Shown in pieces: positions 32,358 to 43,188 of a stretch of 64,000 bases of DNA. The DNA is from Piezodorus guildinii (taxonomy: Eukaryota > Arthropoda > Insecta > Hemiptera > Pentatomidae), in NCBI GenBank assembly GCA_023052935.1, contig CM041292.1:140519143-140583142 (forward strand), written 5' to 3'. The translations under genes were made by a program, and so were the position numbers. Below the pieces are notes generated by a model. That model saw only the letters and a program-made list of their open reading frames with translations. It was not told the origin of the DNA and ran no database searches. Numbering within the stretch: the first letter of the stretch is position 1; each line of letters opens with the position of its first letter.

Positions 32358-32941
32358 AGAAACTAAAAAAAAGAAAGAAAAGAAACTGAAAGAAAGAAAA
32401 CTAAATCGGGCTGCTTTAGCGGCACGTAATGCGGTTTACAAGGGTCTTGAACTTCAAGGTGTAAGCTTGCCTGACCACGTCACTTTGATTCGATCGAGCA
32501 TTTTGGGTTGCTGGCAGCGGGAGTGGGCTACCTTCGGGAACAACAAGCTTCGATATATTCGGCCCCGTGTTGGTTCTTGGGAGTCCACGTGCCGGCCGTC
32601 TCGACGCGAAGAGGTTGTGCTCGCACGACTTCGTATAGGACACTCTCGGTTTACCCACGGTTATCTCATGGCCAGTGCATCTCCGCCTCTCTGTCAGGTT
32701 CATGTCAGGTTCCTCCTTAATACTCCGCATTCTCACAGAATGCCGACAATATACCGCTACACGCATTCTTTTCAACCTTCCCACCGATCTAACATCATTC
32801 GCTTCCTTAAGTCACACCAGCTTTACTCCCAGATCTAAACTATACTCTCACTCTACTCCTATAATAATCTAACCTGTGTCTAACGGTGTAAAGGCGAACA
32901 TGACCCTGGTGGTTGTCTCCTTAAAAAAAAGAAAAACAAAT
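32358..32941 (+). mobile_element. RNase H-bearing LINE, C-terminal fragment nested in alpha
   Basis: Open + frame: LNRAALAARNAVYKG, then VSLPDHVTLIRSSILGCWQ, REWATFGNNKLRYIRPRVG, RREEVVLARLRIGHSRFTHG, YLMASASPPLC, ending RFLKSHQLYSQI. The D...LI...IL..WQ.EWD...NNKLR.IKP...W and LARLRIGH.R.THGYL patterns are the end of the RNase H region and the C-terminal zinc module of I/LOA/Jockey-group pol proteins. Here the second half of the zinc module is decayed (LLNTPHSHRM for the usual HILLECP). The 3' end is GTGTCTAACGGTGTAAAGGC then CTTAAAAAAAAG. Probable 8-bp target duplication TTAAAGAA at 32350-32357 and 32942-32949. Confidence 0.75.
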
Positions 32942-33217
32942 TTAAAGAATCGGCCTTTTAGCCCTTTCAGACTATTTCAATCGGAATGAAACCTATATGA
33001 CATTTGAGTCCGTTAGATTTTACATCGATATAGGGAGTTTAATGAAAATCGCTAGAGCTGTTTTTGGGAAAAACGAAAAAAAATTGCCAAATGCATGGTA
33101 TAAAGTCGTACTTCTGGTACGTCGATTTTTATAAAAAAAAATCTCGGATTATAGTTCTATTAAATATGAAATTTCAGTTTCGTACGACTTTTCTTTTTTG
33201 TGCTGGACTTACCACAC

Positions 33218-33246
33218 ACACGAACACACACACTCACACAGACACA

Positions 33247-33290
<44 letters not shown>
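33218..33290. repeat. (CA)n microsatellite inside alpha
   Basis: CA dinucleotide tract with a few interruptions at the conserved alpha position. Confidence 0.9.
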
Positions 33291-33440
33291 GTCACAGGTT
33301 TTTTGGACTCAGAGGATCCTAAAACGTGTATATGCGATGAATATGATTCGTAAATTTATAAAATCGCAAAACTTCCTCTTTCTACGTATTTCATATAGTG
33401 ATACCAATTTTTCTTTTTTTTTTTGAAAAAAAATAGTGAG

Positions 33441-33675
33441 TTTTAAAGTATGTATAAGTTAATTATTTACACTAAAAGTCGTGAAGGGCTTCTGCTCGGA
33501 AGAGGAGTGCGGCCTAATAAGTCTAGTGTGAATAATTTAAGCTTTGTAATTACTGTTTGTGGTTAGTGTGTACTGATTGGACCTGGGGTAATTAGTGTAG
33601 TATTGTGGTGAGGTCGAGGTTTAATGCTAGTAGTAAATTTAGCTTAAAGATTTTCATAAGATAAAATATAATATT

Positions 33676-33759
<84 letters not shown>

Positions 33760-35221
33760 TAAATATATATACATATATAGTATATACTAAATAATTAAAT
33801 AATTGTGTGGTAAAAGTAGCTAAAAACTATTTTTTTTATTTGTACATAAATAAATATAGTACATAAGTAGTGGTAGCGTTTTCCTAATAAATTTAGAACT
33901 ATTAATATGAAACCCAAAAAAATAATTGTTTGTGGTCTCACAGCCTATAAGGTTAATATTGAAAGCTACAAATACACAAAATATAAGAGGATATGGTAAA
34001 TACAATTAAAATAAAGAAACGAACAACTTGATCGCCATATATCATGTTTGTTAATTACGTTATGTTACAATTACTTTCACAGCTTAATTAATAATATTTT
34101 CTTAAAATTCTCTCAATTTTTATGATAACGTTTTAGAATTTATTTCAGACCTTTTTATAAATGGATGAAATATATTTCCTATTTAAGGCTCGATTGCACC
34201 ACCGTCGTGTGTTAAAGTTAAATGTTACTGTTAACAAAACTATGTTAAAACTTAATTATTATTCAAAGTTCAGTTTTATCAAGATTTATAAATTTTCAAT
34301 CTGAGGTAGTTAGAGAGTGATTTATTAGAGAGTGATCTTATCTTATCCGTGACGTATTTTAACTTCTCCAAACCTTCTAGAAAGAATGTTTATTTTTCAA
34401 TCAATGTATATTATTATCGTTTAATAAAACTTATTTGAAACTTCTAATATTAATAATGATAATTGTAGAATTTTGAAAGAATCTGTTGATTATCAAGGGA
34501 GCTGTGTTGTATTATGAAACATTCCAACCCCTTGCAGCCAATTACTGCATTTTTGAGTGAATTTTTAGTAATGACTAAAAGGGATAAAGTAAACTATTTT
34601 TTCTCGAAAAATAAAAACAAATATTATTTTTGATAATGTCCGAACATTTCGGAAATGTCAAAAATAAAAGAACTGACGGGGTGACGATTAATGAAAAGCA
34701 TTTAATTGGCGTAAGATAGCTATTAATGAGATATTTTTTTTAAATATTTGTACTCTCCATTTATTTCATCAGATCGTTATTATCGATTTTATCTACTTTA
34801 GATCACATTTTAGTATCGGATTTGAAAGGAATAAAATATCTTTTACCGTCAGCATTCTTTGCTGTATTATTTTTAAATGTTTTAGAAATATATTGAAGTA
34901 GCTTCCTTTCAACAGCACATGCAAAAAAAAATTAAAAAAAATAGATATAGGGAAAATTCCTTTTTAGATGTCTCAAAGAAACTTTCTTTTTTTTGAATCT
35001 ATAGCTTGTTTTGAATTCTATATTACCGTTAGTTTCAAAGGGATTAATTTTTATTTCACAAAATATAGAAACTATATTTATATTGATCAGTTGTTCAATA
35101 AAATGTTGAATTTTTATGTGAAAAAAATATATTCATCTGTCCTCGATGTATTATTACCACGAAATTATTTTCAGAACAATAAACTAGAACAGAAAAATAC
35201 AATGTTTCAAAGTTATTAATG
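33441..35221. other. Unassigned; AT microsatellite at 33675-33775
   Basis: Contains interrupted AT repeats (33675-33775). Otherwise AT-rich with no recognised gene. The 83-codon + frame at 34968-35219 is AT-driven. Confidence 0.4.
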
Positions 35222-35720
35222 AAATGAAATGAAAAATGAAATGAAATGAAATGAAAAAATAATTTTTATTCTGGGACAGCTAGTCCCCTAAGAATAATAT
35301 AAATGTACATTAAAGTATTAATCTTCTGGCTATTACGTCTACAAAATATACATCATACAACAAATTATACTGCATATTATGAATAAAAAAAAATAAAATA
35401 AAAAAGATGCATACGTACACTTAAACACACGCATATATATGTACAAGGTAATATTGCAACCTTATAATTGATAAGAGAAATAAAATGAACTGAAACATTG
35501 AATAATAAAAATAAAATAAAATAAATAAATAGTCAAAACTTATAAAGTCGCGGTAGACTGATATTCAAGGAGATAAATAAATAGTTTATGTTCGGAGGAA
35601 GTTAAGGATTGGGATGTACGAATAGGCATGGGTAAGGAAATCCAAAATGAAGTAGCGAAAGATCTCTTGAAGGAAGTAGTTCTGTAGGAGGGAATGAACA
35701 GGTTCAGGGACTGAATTTAT
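35222..35720 (-). pseudogene. LINE family H, RT C-terminus and 3' UTR, TTTCA-repeat tail
   Basis: On the minus strand, LNLFIPSYRTTSFKRSFATS and FWISLPMPIRTSQSL align with the family H RT C-terminus at 18780-18900. The 3' UTR ends in the hairpin 35266-35297 (GGGAC, loop TAGCT, GTCCC) and a tail of TTTCA units at 35220-35256. Confidence 0.75.
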
Positions 35721-35724
35721 ATCG

Positions 35725-36310
35725 GATTAATGCTATTAGATAAATACACACTTAGGAACTGTACATTATCAGTCTTTATTATGCTCACATAAAGAACAGC
35801 AGTAGTTATTTAACATATGTTGTATTTAATATATAATAATTTGCTGTTGTGCAAGATAAATTTTCTATATTTAATTTATTTTTAAAGCAAATTATTGCAA
35901 AAATATTTTTGTATGTATATTTTATATGTATATGTATGTATATCTTCAAAATTTAACCTGTAATCTAAAAGTTCATAAAAGATTTTCTTCACTTACTTGA
36001 GCTTCCAATTCACCGTGAACCTTCTGAAATTTGTTATTTATTTCCCTTAACCTATCATAATACTAAGTTGTTTCCTCAATTGATAGTGGTGATTCTTGAA
36101 AGAGTAATAACTTCTTCACTCTAGTAAACTGACTTTTACACACTGCATGTTTTGATTTGAATTTATCCATCGTCCCAAATATTATATCAGCTTAATGCTA
36201 ACAAATAATTACTCACTTAGGAACCGTATATTATCACTCTTTATTATACTCATAATTAAAAAAGCTGTTTTTATTAAACGTCTGTTGTATTTAATATATA
36301 ATAAAAGTAA
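35725..36310 (-). pseudogene. BEL/Pao-like LTR retrotransposon relic (LTR, gag start, LTR)
   Basis: Two direct repeats of about 110 bp (35736-35842 and 36193-36303) share CACTTAGGAAC.GTA.ATTATCA, TCTTTATTAT.CTCAT and TTGTATTTAATATATAATAA. Between them the minus strand reads MDKFKSKHAVCKSQFTRVKK, LLLFQESPLSIEETT, stop, YYDRLREINNKFQKVHGELE, which has the R...K...TR......L......L..RL......F...H.ELE pattern of BEL/Pao gag N-termini. Protease, RT and integrase are missing, so this is an internally deleted relic. Confidence 0.5.
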
Positions 36311-36702
36311 AAGTAACCATATAGAAGGTAACTTTAACATGGGTTGAATATTTAATTAAGGTCTAAAGGTGGATGAGGTAATCCTGATTACTTAACTACG
36401 AGTTCAACTTAACCGCTGTGGGTGCAACGGAATGTCTGATAACTCGTGATTAACTCATCGAGATTAGTAAATTTATAGTTGACCACGGTCGGTGCAACTG
36501 GAGGTAAGACATATATAAAAAAGTCGGTCCATCCATGAAAATTCTATGCATAAACTATAATACTGTTCAGTATATAACTTAATTAATATTTGTATATTAA
36601 TACATATTTTTAATTTACTGATTACATATCCTTTACTTTTTGAGTACATTATAATCCACTTAAAGTGCTAAAATATTGTAGTGAATAAGCGACCTTGTGT
36701 AA
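36311..36702. other. Unassigned AT-rich sequence
   Basis: Contains GGTGCAAC-type repeats (36419, 36491) but no recognisable gene. Confidence 0.35.
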
Positions 36703-36827
<125 letters not shown>

Positions 36828-37346
36828 CCCAAGAATGTATTAAATAGTAAGTCTGAAAGTTTTTTTTTTCCTTCTAAATTTCAATTATTTGAAATACGGA
36901 AATTCAATATACGTTATTAAACTTTAAATGTATTTCTATCGTAGAATATTGTTTCTTCTACAAGTTGACAACATAAATACTTTATTGAACATTTACAAAT
37001 TTACTCATTTTTCTCAAGTGTAGAGCATCATTTTTTTTTTTTAAATATTACTTAATTATAAAATATAAATTAATATGATTTAGGAAATACAAAATAACAG
37101 GTTTAATATATTTCATATAATTACAAAGTGATCTTTGTTTAAAAATATTTACTTTTGAACATCACATTTACACAATAATTCACTTTTCAATGTATTATCA
37201 TGTCCTATTATACTATAGCATAATTAGAAAGAAGGAAAGTTAAATGACAATTAAAAAAAAGAAAAGGCTTGACTGCTTTCGTATTTATTAAGTGTGAAAT
37301 ATAAGAGCATCTAGAGTCTGTTTTGAATACTAAATCCTTTTTATCC

Positions 37347-37380
<34 letters not shown>

Positions 37381-37842
37381 CAAGAGGAAAACTTTCCACT
37401 CCTGCTGTGATCTGCATTAAAGACCATCCTCGCTTCCTCAGGGCCACTCTTGTCCGGACCTACCTTGGACTTAATTTTTAACTACAAACTTTTACCCTTA
37501 TAAGGGTTACAGCTATGACAAATTAAGGCCGAAGTTAACCTCAGAAAATTCATTATGCATTTAGGCCACGTAGTAGAGTATATTTGCAGAAAGTTGGGGT
37601 CCGCTGGTTGGGAATACAAATCGCTGAGGGATGGAATCAGCCTCCCGTGGTATGCGCAACTTCCTTGTCCATCGCCTCGGGATTTCTAGTCCTGTCTATT
37701 GCAAGCTAAATTTTGATTACTAAATATATTTATGTATTGAAATTAACGCTATTCGACCAGTAAGGTTATTCTAGCTCTAAAATCAAAATATGAAAATTTT
37801 AGAAAATAAAAAGAATATTAAAATTACTTTTAGACAATTGAA
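36828..37842. other. Unassigned; poly(T) at 37350-37380 and balanced block 37430-37700
   Basis: No gene recognised. 37430-37700 is more GC-rich than its flanks and non-repetitive in this window. Confidence 0.35.
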
Positions 37843-38095
37843 TTATAAAGGAACAAAATAAAAAAAAGAAAACAAAATTATTGAATTGTGAATATTAACA
37901 ATCATTTTTCTTTTAATTTTATAAAAAATAGAAATTGATTTTTGGTAAGACAGTAGTTCTGTTGCCAACATCTGGGTGTTAAACAGTATTGTCCCAATGC
38001 CTATGTTAGTTTCAACTTTTCTTCTCCACGTTTCGAACGCAAAACAGTCTATCAGGATGTGTAACATTGCGAGCTTATCCTCAGAGAAGGTTTAG
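37843..38095 (-). pseudogene. R1-like LINE pol C-terminal fragment
   Basis: The minus-strand frame reads SEDKLAMLHILIDCFAFETW, then RRKVETNIGIGTILFNTQML and ATELLSYQKSISIFYKIKRK. This follows the pattern C..C...D...H.L..C..F...R...E..IG..LTP.NM...LL.S...W......I, the C-terminal zinc module and tail of R1/Jockey-group pol proteins (first cysteines and the proline after C lost). The frame is open for about 75 codons to a stop at 37843. The catalytic domains are absent. Confidence 0.6.
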
Positions 38096-38383
38096 AAAAT
38101 CTGAGCCTTGTGTGGCCTATCCTTAAGGAGCCAGTACTACCTCCTTCTTTCTGCAAAGACGTAGGTCTGCTCGATCAAGTCTATGGCAAGGCTCCCAGTT
38201 CATTGTCCCTCAATGCGAACCACTATTTTAGTCGGTATTAGCGAGTAATATTTTTTCCCCTCTATGATAGCTGGTTTCGCCTCATTTCCCTTAATTCACG
38301 TGCTCAGGTAACAATACAAAATTAATTTTGTTAGCAACTCTCTCTTATACCTTCAATTGTGTCAATATATCTTTACCAGTGGG

Positions 38384-38389
<6 letters not shown>
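38096..38389. other. Unassigned balanced sequence
   Basis: No open frame or repeat was recognised. It includes CACGTGCTCAGGTAAC near 38300. Confidence 0.3.

Positions 38390-38440
<51 letters not shown>
38390..38440. repeat. (AT)n microsatellite
   Basis: About 50 bp of AT dinucleotides. Confidence 0.95.
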
Positions 38441-38445
<5 letters not shown>

Positions 38446-38479
38446 ATTTCTCAAGGTAGTTCAGTACACAGTCCTTGGG

Positions 38480-39175
38480 TTCTGACATGGTGGTGTTTGG
38501 AAACAATCGTCGCAACTTCCAGTTTAACCTGAAGATCCTTCAAAAGAAACTCATGACTATAAATATGGAAATAAATATATTTAACACTAAATTTATGACG
38601 ATCGAAAAAAGGAGTGATCATGGAGGCTGAATCGTCAGACTGAACCGAATCCGTTTGGAACACGTTGCGGATTTGAAGTGCACCAACCTTAATCAGTGAA
38701 TCAGCGAAGACATTGGAGAGAAGTTGAAAACGGCCTGAATTTTTGTGTAATCCCTTAGGAATGGCTTTTTGACAAGAAGGAAGTTTCAAAGGGTACTTAG
38801 AATTTAGTCTTGGACCCTCGTTATCAAACATGGAGCTAAATCCAAGCTATGGAAATGCGCTATCTAAGAAAATTATGGGGAAAACAAGAAGGGATAGAGT
38901 GAGGAACTCAACAATAAGAGCGAACCTGGAACTGAGGCCGGCTGAAGATTTTATTGCTGAGAACCATGGTTCGGACATATCTCGCAAATGGTTGATAACA
39001 GAAAAGCCAGGGGCTACTCCCGAGGTTAGAGTGGAGGGAAGGAGACCTCAAGGAAGACCAAAAAAAGCCTGAGAGGAAGGAGTAAAGGAGGCCTTCAAGA
39101 AGAATGGAACCGATTGGAGAAGAAGTCAGCTGGCACAGGATAGAGAACTTTAAGTCGGACTATATAAGATAGCCC
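38480..39175 (+). pseudogene. RTE-like LINE, RT thumb and C-terminus, multiply frameshifted
   Basis: Joining + frames by eye gives NTKFMTI (family K.KVM.I), LEHVADLKC..LNQ.ISED (LE.V..FKYLG..I..DG), FLTRRKFQRVLRI (KL...TK.R..K), SWTLV (EAWTL), KIMGKTRRDRVRNSTIRANL, EGRRPQGRPKKA and KEAFKKNGTDWRRSQLAQDR. These are consecutive blocks of the last 200 residues of RTE-type pol proteins. At least three frameshifts and several stops are present. The 126-codon antisense frame at 38451-38831 overlaps this and is a shadow. Confidence 0.7.
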
Positions 39176-40011
39176 GATATAAGATACGGCTAGCTCTGTA
39201 AGATCCAACGTTGGGATTGCAGAAATTCCGATTTCGGTTAAAATTAGACAATTGTACCACAGCCCCTTTTGCATTTAAGATGGTGAATTTTAGGTGTATG
39301 TTGTAACTTTAGTTGTGATTTCATTTGAAGAAAAATAGTCATAAAGAAGCTATTAATTTGTGTTTATGACTTACAACACTCTCACCGACCCCACGTTACA
39401 TTAAATTGAACCATGACTTCAATTTCCGTGGTATCGGTACATATCTCAATTAGTTTAGACGTTCTCATGAATTGTTAATGCCCGCACTATATCATGCAGG
39501 CAGTTACCCAACCCTAGTTCTTCTCTATCCTGTATGGCTAGTCTCACGTTTTGAGGGAGCACACGCTAGGTTACTAGGAACAATTAAGTTATCAAGCAGT
39601 CACATAGCGGTATATCATGACGTGACTCAATCCATCCATTACCTATCCCGTGAACTGGAACGTTGTGTGGACCCTTGGTATAAGATTACTGACTTAACTC
39701 GCTATAAATATCAATTAATATAGGATCGAGAAGCCCCGCCTAACTGCCCCTATCACATACCATCACGTGAGCTCTATATTAGCTAATGGGTCGCTCATTT
39801 CTTTCATATCCCATTACTTTATTAAGAATATTATTTCTCCTTCACTGCAATTCATTAAAATTGCTGTCATAAAATATAATAATATAGACCTATTGAGTTT
39901 TATCGAAGATAAAATTTACTTCCCCAATGGTTTCACTTTGTCACGACACTGAATATTAGGGAAAATTTTTAAGGCGGCTTATGTAAGGATTAGAGTTATT
40001 ACGGCTTCTAA
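39176..40011. other. Unassigned sequence
   Basis: Moderately balanced at 39360-39760, with no recognised repeat or domain. An 83-codon + frame at 39472-39723 gives no family signal. Confidence 0.3.
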
Positions 40012-40862
40012 AAAATATAGTGCGCGCATCACACGACTTTCAATTAAATCAGTTAAAGATGAAAAAAAGGTTAAAGAATGAATAACATTAATTTTTGAAC
40101 ATGTGTTTCATTAAATGATTTATTATATTATTATCTGCAACAATCAGCTGTTTTGTTGTTTTTTTTTTACCATAACCTTTTAAAATCCTGTGTGTAAGTT
40201 AATTTTTTTTTTTTAATCTTTAGCTTTTCATCAGTATTTTATTCACCTGTATTACTTACTATTCTTATGTTCAAAAATACAAAAAAAAAAAAAATCTTTA
40301 TCCTTTTTTTGGATATCAAATTAGTTTCAATTATATATTTTCCCGTTGTTCAACCAATCGAACAAGATTATATTGTTATTTTTTCGAATCTCCAAAAATA
40401 AAGGTACTTTTCCAGAATGAAATATAAAATAATGGTATTTAAGCTATATGATACTATTTAAAAAAGAATAAACCTAAATGATATTAAAGCTTATCAAAAT
40501 TTACATCAACATGGCGAGTTCAATCAAAATCGTTAAAGCCTTTTTTGGGGGGAAATCGTAAATAGGTGCGAAATTCATGTTATAATGCGACTCTTCCGCT
40601 CCGCCGATTTTAATGAAAAAATGCTGTAACATCTGAAGGTAGGTGTTGTCTGAAATGAAATTTCCGTTTCGTACGACTTTTCGTTTTCGCGCTAAAGCTA
40701 CTACACATACAAACACACCTACGCAGACCATTTTGCGGGACTTGATTATTTGGACTCAGGGCACCCTAAAATGTGTATTTCCGAAAACTGGAATTCGAAA
40801 ATTTTCTCAATATATTTCATACACTTTCCCCTACATTTTTAGTAAATAGGTAAAAGAAAGTA
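40012..40862 (-). repeat. Family alpha element, near full length
   Basis: Minus orientation: plus-strand start GTGCGCGCATCACACGACTT, then CATGTGTTTCATTAAATGAT, CATCAACATGGCGAG, TTTCGTACGACTTTTCG, CACATACAAACACACC (contracted CA tract), GGACTCAGGGCACCC, and the hairpin region CACTTTCCCCTAC ... GTAAAAGAAAGT at 40823-40862. Confidence 0.75.
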
Positions 40863-41264
40863 AAAGTACTATACCATACTTACACTCATTTTTTTGCGAG
40901 AGAGTTTGAAAAAATTTTAACACGTAAAATTCCTCAATCATCCTTAGCATATGAAACGTAAGTTAAATACAAATTCATGTTTCCCATGCCATGTGGCATG
41001 CACTATTCATAAAACTCAATATACAAATACTATATTAATTATACAAATACTATTCAAATAAACCTGACAGTAGTATTATTAACAGGAGTGAAGAAGATTT
41101 TAATGACTCATGAAACTATTAAAAAAATTCTTCTCAAGTTTAAAAACTTCAAAAGATTAATTTATAAACATTTTATTTGTACAACATATAAAATGTGATA
41201 GGTCACTCAATAAAGGAACATGAAATGACATAATAATATGACAGTCAGGGACACCGTTTACTAA
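40863..41264. other. Unassigned AT-rich sequence
   Basis: No gene recognised. Confidence 0.35.
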
Positions 41265-41545
41265 AAAATATCATTCATTATATGGCGATATGGTATTGAG
41301 GAGTGGGTACACAATACAGGGCTAAGGATAGAGCTCACTGTCACTGCACAATGCCATATCGATTCTCCGGAAGAAATGAATTCCCACATGGCACGGACAA
41401 TCATTGTACAAATCGTCCACGAGAATACCCTGTCAAATATTGACTCATATCACAATGTGGTCTTAAACTGATTTTATTGTATCACGTCCACGTTGCTAAC
41501 ACCATGCATCGAACCCGCAATCACATAGCCCCTTAGCTCAAACTA
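41265..41545 (-). repeat. Putative tRNA-headed SINE
   Basis: On the minus strand, GTTTGAGCTAAGGGGCTATG, then GCGGGTTCGATGCATGG, resemble the A-box and T-arm/B-box of a tRNA (GTTCGATGC fits GWTCRANNC). About 215 bp of non-tRNA body follow. No second copy was recognised in the window. Confidence 0.35.
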
Positions 41546-41584
41546 GCGGACAGAAAATAGTCGCAAAGCTTTAAAATGTATTCT

Positions 41585-41588
<4 letters not shown>

Positions 41589-41642
<54 letters not shown>
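41589..41642. repeat. (AT)n microsatellite
   Basis: About 54 bp of AT dinucleotides. Confidence 0.95.
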
Positions 41643-41648
<6 letters not shown>

Positions 41649-42118
41649 ATATAATAACCCATATAATGTAATCACGTTTTATTAATTGTTTTTCAAATTT
41701 TATCATTCCCTCGACAAGCTTCATTCAAGATGCTCAATTAGTAGACAGTAAAACAAAAAGAAACCCCTAGTAAAAATTTTAATTTAAGAATAACACACTA
41801 ACATTTCATACCTTCATATTTTTGAAATGCATTCAGAAAAATACTTTTTATAATTGGTGTATCTATATACCCCAAAGTTTGCAGTTACTCAAATAATTAA
41901 TACCTTACTTAAAATTAAAAATAAAACAGAAGCTTATTATAGATTGACACGTTCACGCCAGGACGAATATCTACATTTTTTCCCGAGCGGCGGGACTGCT
42001 TACGCTTCGTGGGGCGGGGCGACACTGTTGCAAGTTCCAACGTCTTTAATGTGATATTGTTTTGATAACAGTTTTGACATACACAAATTAATTGAGGGAG
42101 TAATCATGGAAATGCTTA
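41643..42118. other. Unassigned; GC-rich pocket at 41950-42040
   Basis: The pocket contains GCGGCGGGACTGC and GGGGCGGGGCGACAC in AT-rich DNA. No frame or family recognised. Confidence 0.3.
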
Positions 42119-42325
42119 AAAAAAGATTATTATTTATTATTTTAAATAATTCTTATATTATTATTTATTATTTTAAATAATTCTTATATTATTATTTATT
42201 ATTTTAAATAATTCTTATATTATTATTTATTATTAAAAATAATTCTTATATTATTATTTATTATTTTAAATAATTCTTATATTATTATTTATTATTAAAA
42301 ATAATTCTTATATTATATTCTTATT
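42119..42325. repeat. 31-bp minisatellite, about 6 copies
   Basis: TTCTTATATTATTATTTATT plus an 11-bp remainder recurs with starts at 42150, 42181, 42212, 42243, 42274 and 42305. Two variants of the remainder (TTTTAAATAA and TTAAAAATAA) alternate in the last units. Confidence 0.95.
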
Positions 42326-42913
42326 TATGGGAATAAAAGTATTAAATGTAATCACAGCTAAATAAAATTCTTTAAGAAGAGTAATTAAATGAAATTAACT
42401 GATAAGAGGTCTTTTAGGGAGCATATTGAAAGTTAGAAAATATTTAATAAATAAACCCTTATACTTGTTAATTCCTACAACATTTTATGTTGAAATAAAA
42501 TAAAATAAAGTTATTTCCTAAAAACAAGTGACTCACCTGTGATGCACGTCGCCCCACAGGACCGACAAGTATGACCCACCGGTAGTTCACCCCGCCCCAC
42601 GGAACAGACAAGTATGGGAGGGTCATTCCGGAGGGTCACTCCGGCTTGAACTTGTTAATAACCACTGAGGTCTATGCGGTTAGCGTCACAATGCTGTCAG
42701 TCGTTCTGTACATGACAGTTTCTGTATGTTTTACAAAAATTATAATGTTAGGTAACAGTTTTAGTAGAACTGTTTCGGTGGAACATTTGTATCTCATGAA
42801 GTATGTAATATTTTTTTTTTTTTTTTTTAATTATCGTCATACTTTCTCTTAATATGTGTTTAATATATTAACTTTGTGTGGTAAATAAAGCAGTTTATTA
42901 AATTCATTTAGAT
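42326..42913. other. Unassigned; GC-rich pocket at 42540-42650
   Basis: The pocket has partially repeated units (CCCCACAGGACCGACAAGTA and CCCCACGGAACAGACAAGTA about 53 bp apart). No frame was recognised. Confidence 0.4.
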
Positions 42914-43171
42914 GAAGTGACAATGGTTGACTGTGTGTATATATGACAGAAGTTGGTCCAGGGTGCAGTCAATATAACACACAAGCGTAAATTTAATTTA
43001 TTGGTGCCGACGTTTCGACCTAAATTATAGGCCCTTGTTGGTGACGCCTTCTCAGCTCTCACAATCACCCTGAAGAAGGTCTATAATTTAGGCCGAAACG
43101 TCGGCACCAATAAATTAAGTTTACGCTTAATTGTGTGTTATAATGACTACACCCTGAACCAACTTCTCTCA
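42914..43171. mobile_element. 258-bp foldback element with CTGAAGA..GAAACG core and 15-bp target duplication
   Basis: Flanked by TAAATTCATTTAGAT at 42899-42913 and 43172-43186. The arms 42948-43050 and 43068-43167 are about 90% inverted copies (AGAAGTTGGT.CAGGGTG.AG at both ends). Each arm carries CTGAAGA-type sequence, a stem (GGTCTA / TAGGCC in the right arm), and GAAACGTCGGCACCAATAAA. The CUGANGA-stem-GAAA order matches the hammerhead core, but the partner strand with a UH cleavage site is not evident. It has no protein-coding capacity, and is inserted next to a Jockey B fragment. Confidence 0.8.
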
Positions 43172-43188
43172 TAAATTCATTTAGATTT

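Larger units (their letters stand above)
32046..33440 (-). repeat. Family alpha element split by a nested LINE insertion
   Basis: 32060-32350 (TTTTATTAAATAATCTATTA, CCAACGGTATATTATACAT, AACAAGATGATATAATTG) and 32950-33430 (AGCCCTTTCAGACTATTTCA, TACATCGATATAGGGAG, TTTCGTACGACTTTT, CA tract, GGACTCAGAGGATCC) are the two halves of one minus-strand alpha copy. The intervening 584 bp is a LINE fragment. Confidence 0.75.

Noticed and set aside
32416..32784. 122-codon minus-strand frame
   Set aside because: Shadow of the RNase H-type LINE tail read on the + strand.
38451..38831. 126-codon minus-strand open frame
   Set aside because: The opposite strand carries a recognisable, frameshifted RTE-like RT, so the minus frame is a shadow.
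41483..41545. A genuine tRNA gene
   Set aside because: Has a good B-box, but the A-box is off consensus, there is no acceptor stem pairing and a long non-tRNA body follows. SINE-like instead.
42119..42325. CRISPR-like array
   Set aside because: Units are directly contiguous with no unique spacers. It is a minisatellite in a eukaryotic genome.
43072..43110. A functional hammerhead ribozyme
   Set aside because: The CTGAAGA-stem-GAAAC order is present, but no partner strand ending in a UH cleavage site could be paired for stem III or stem I. Kept only as a hypothesis.
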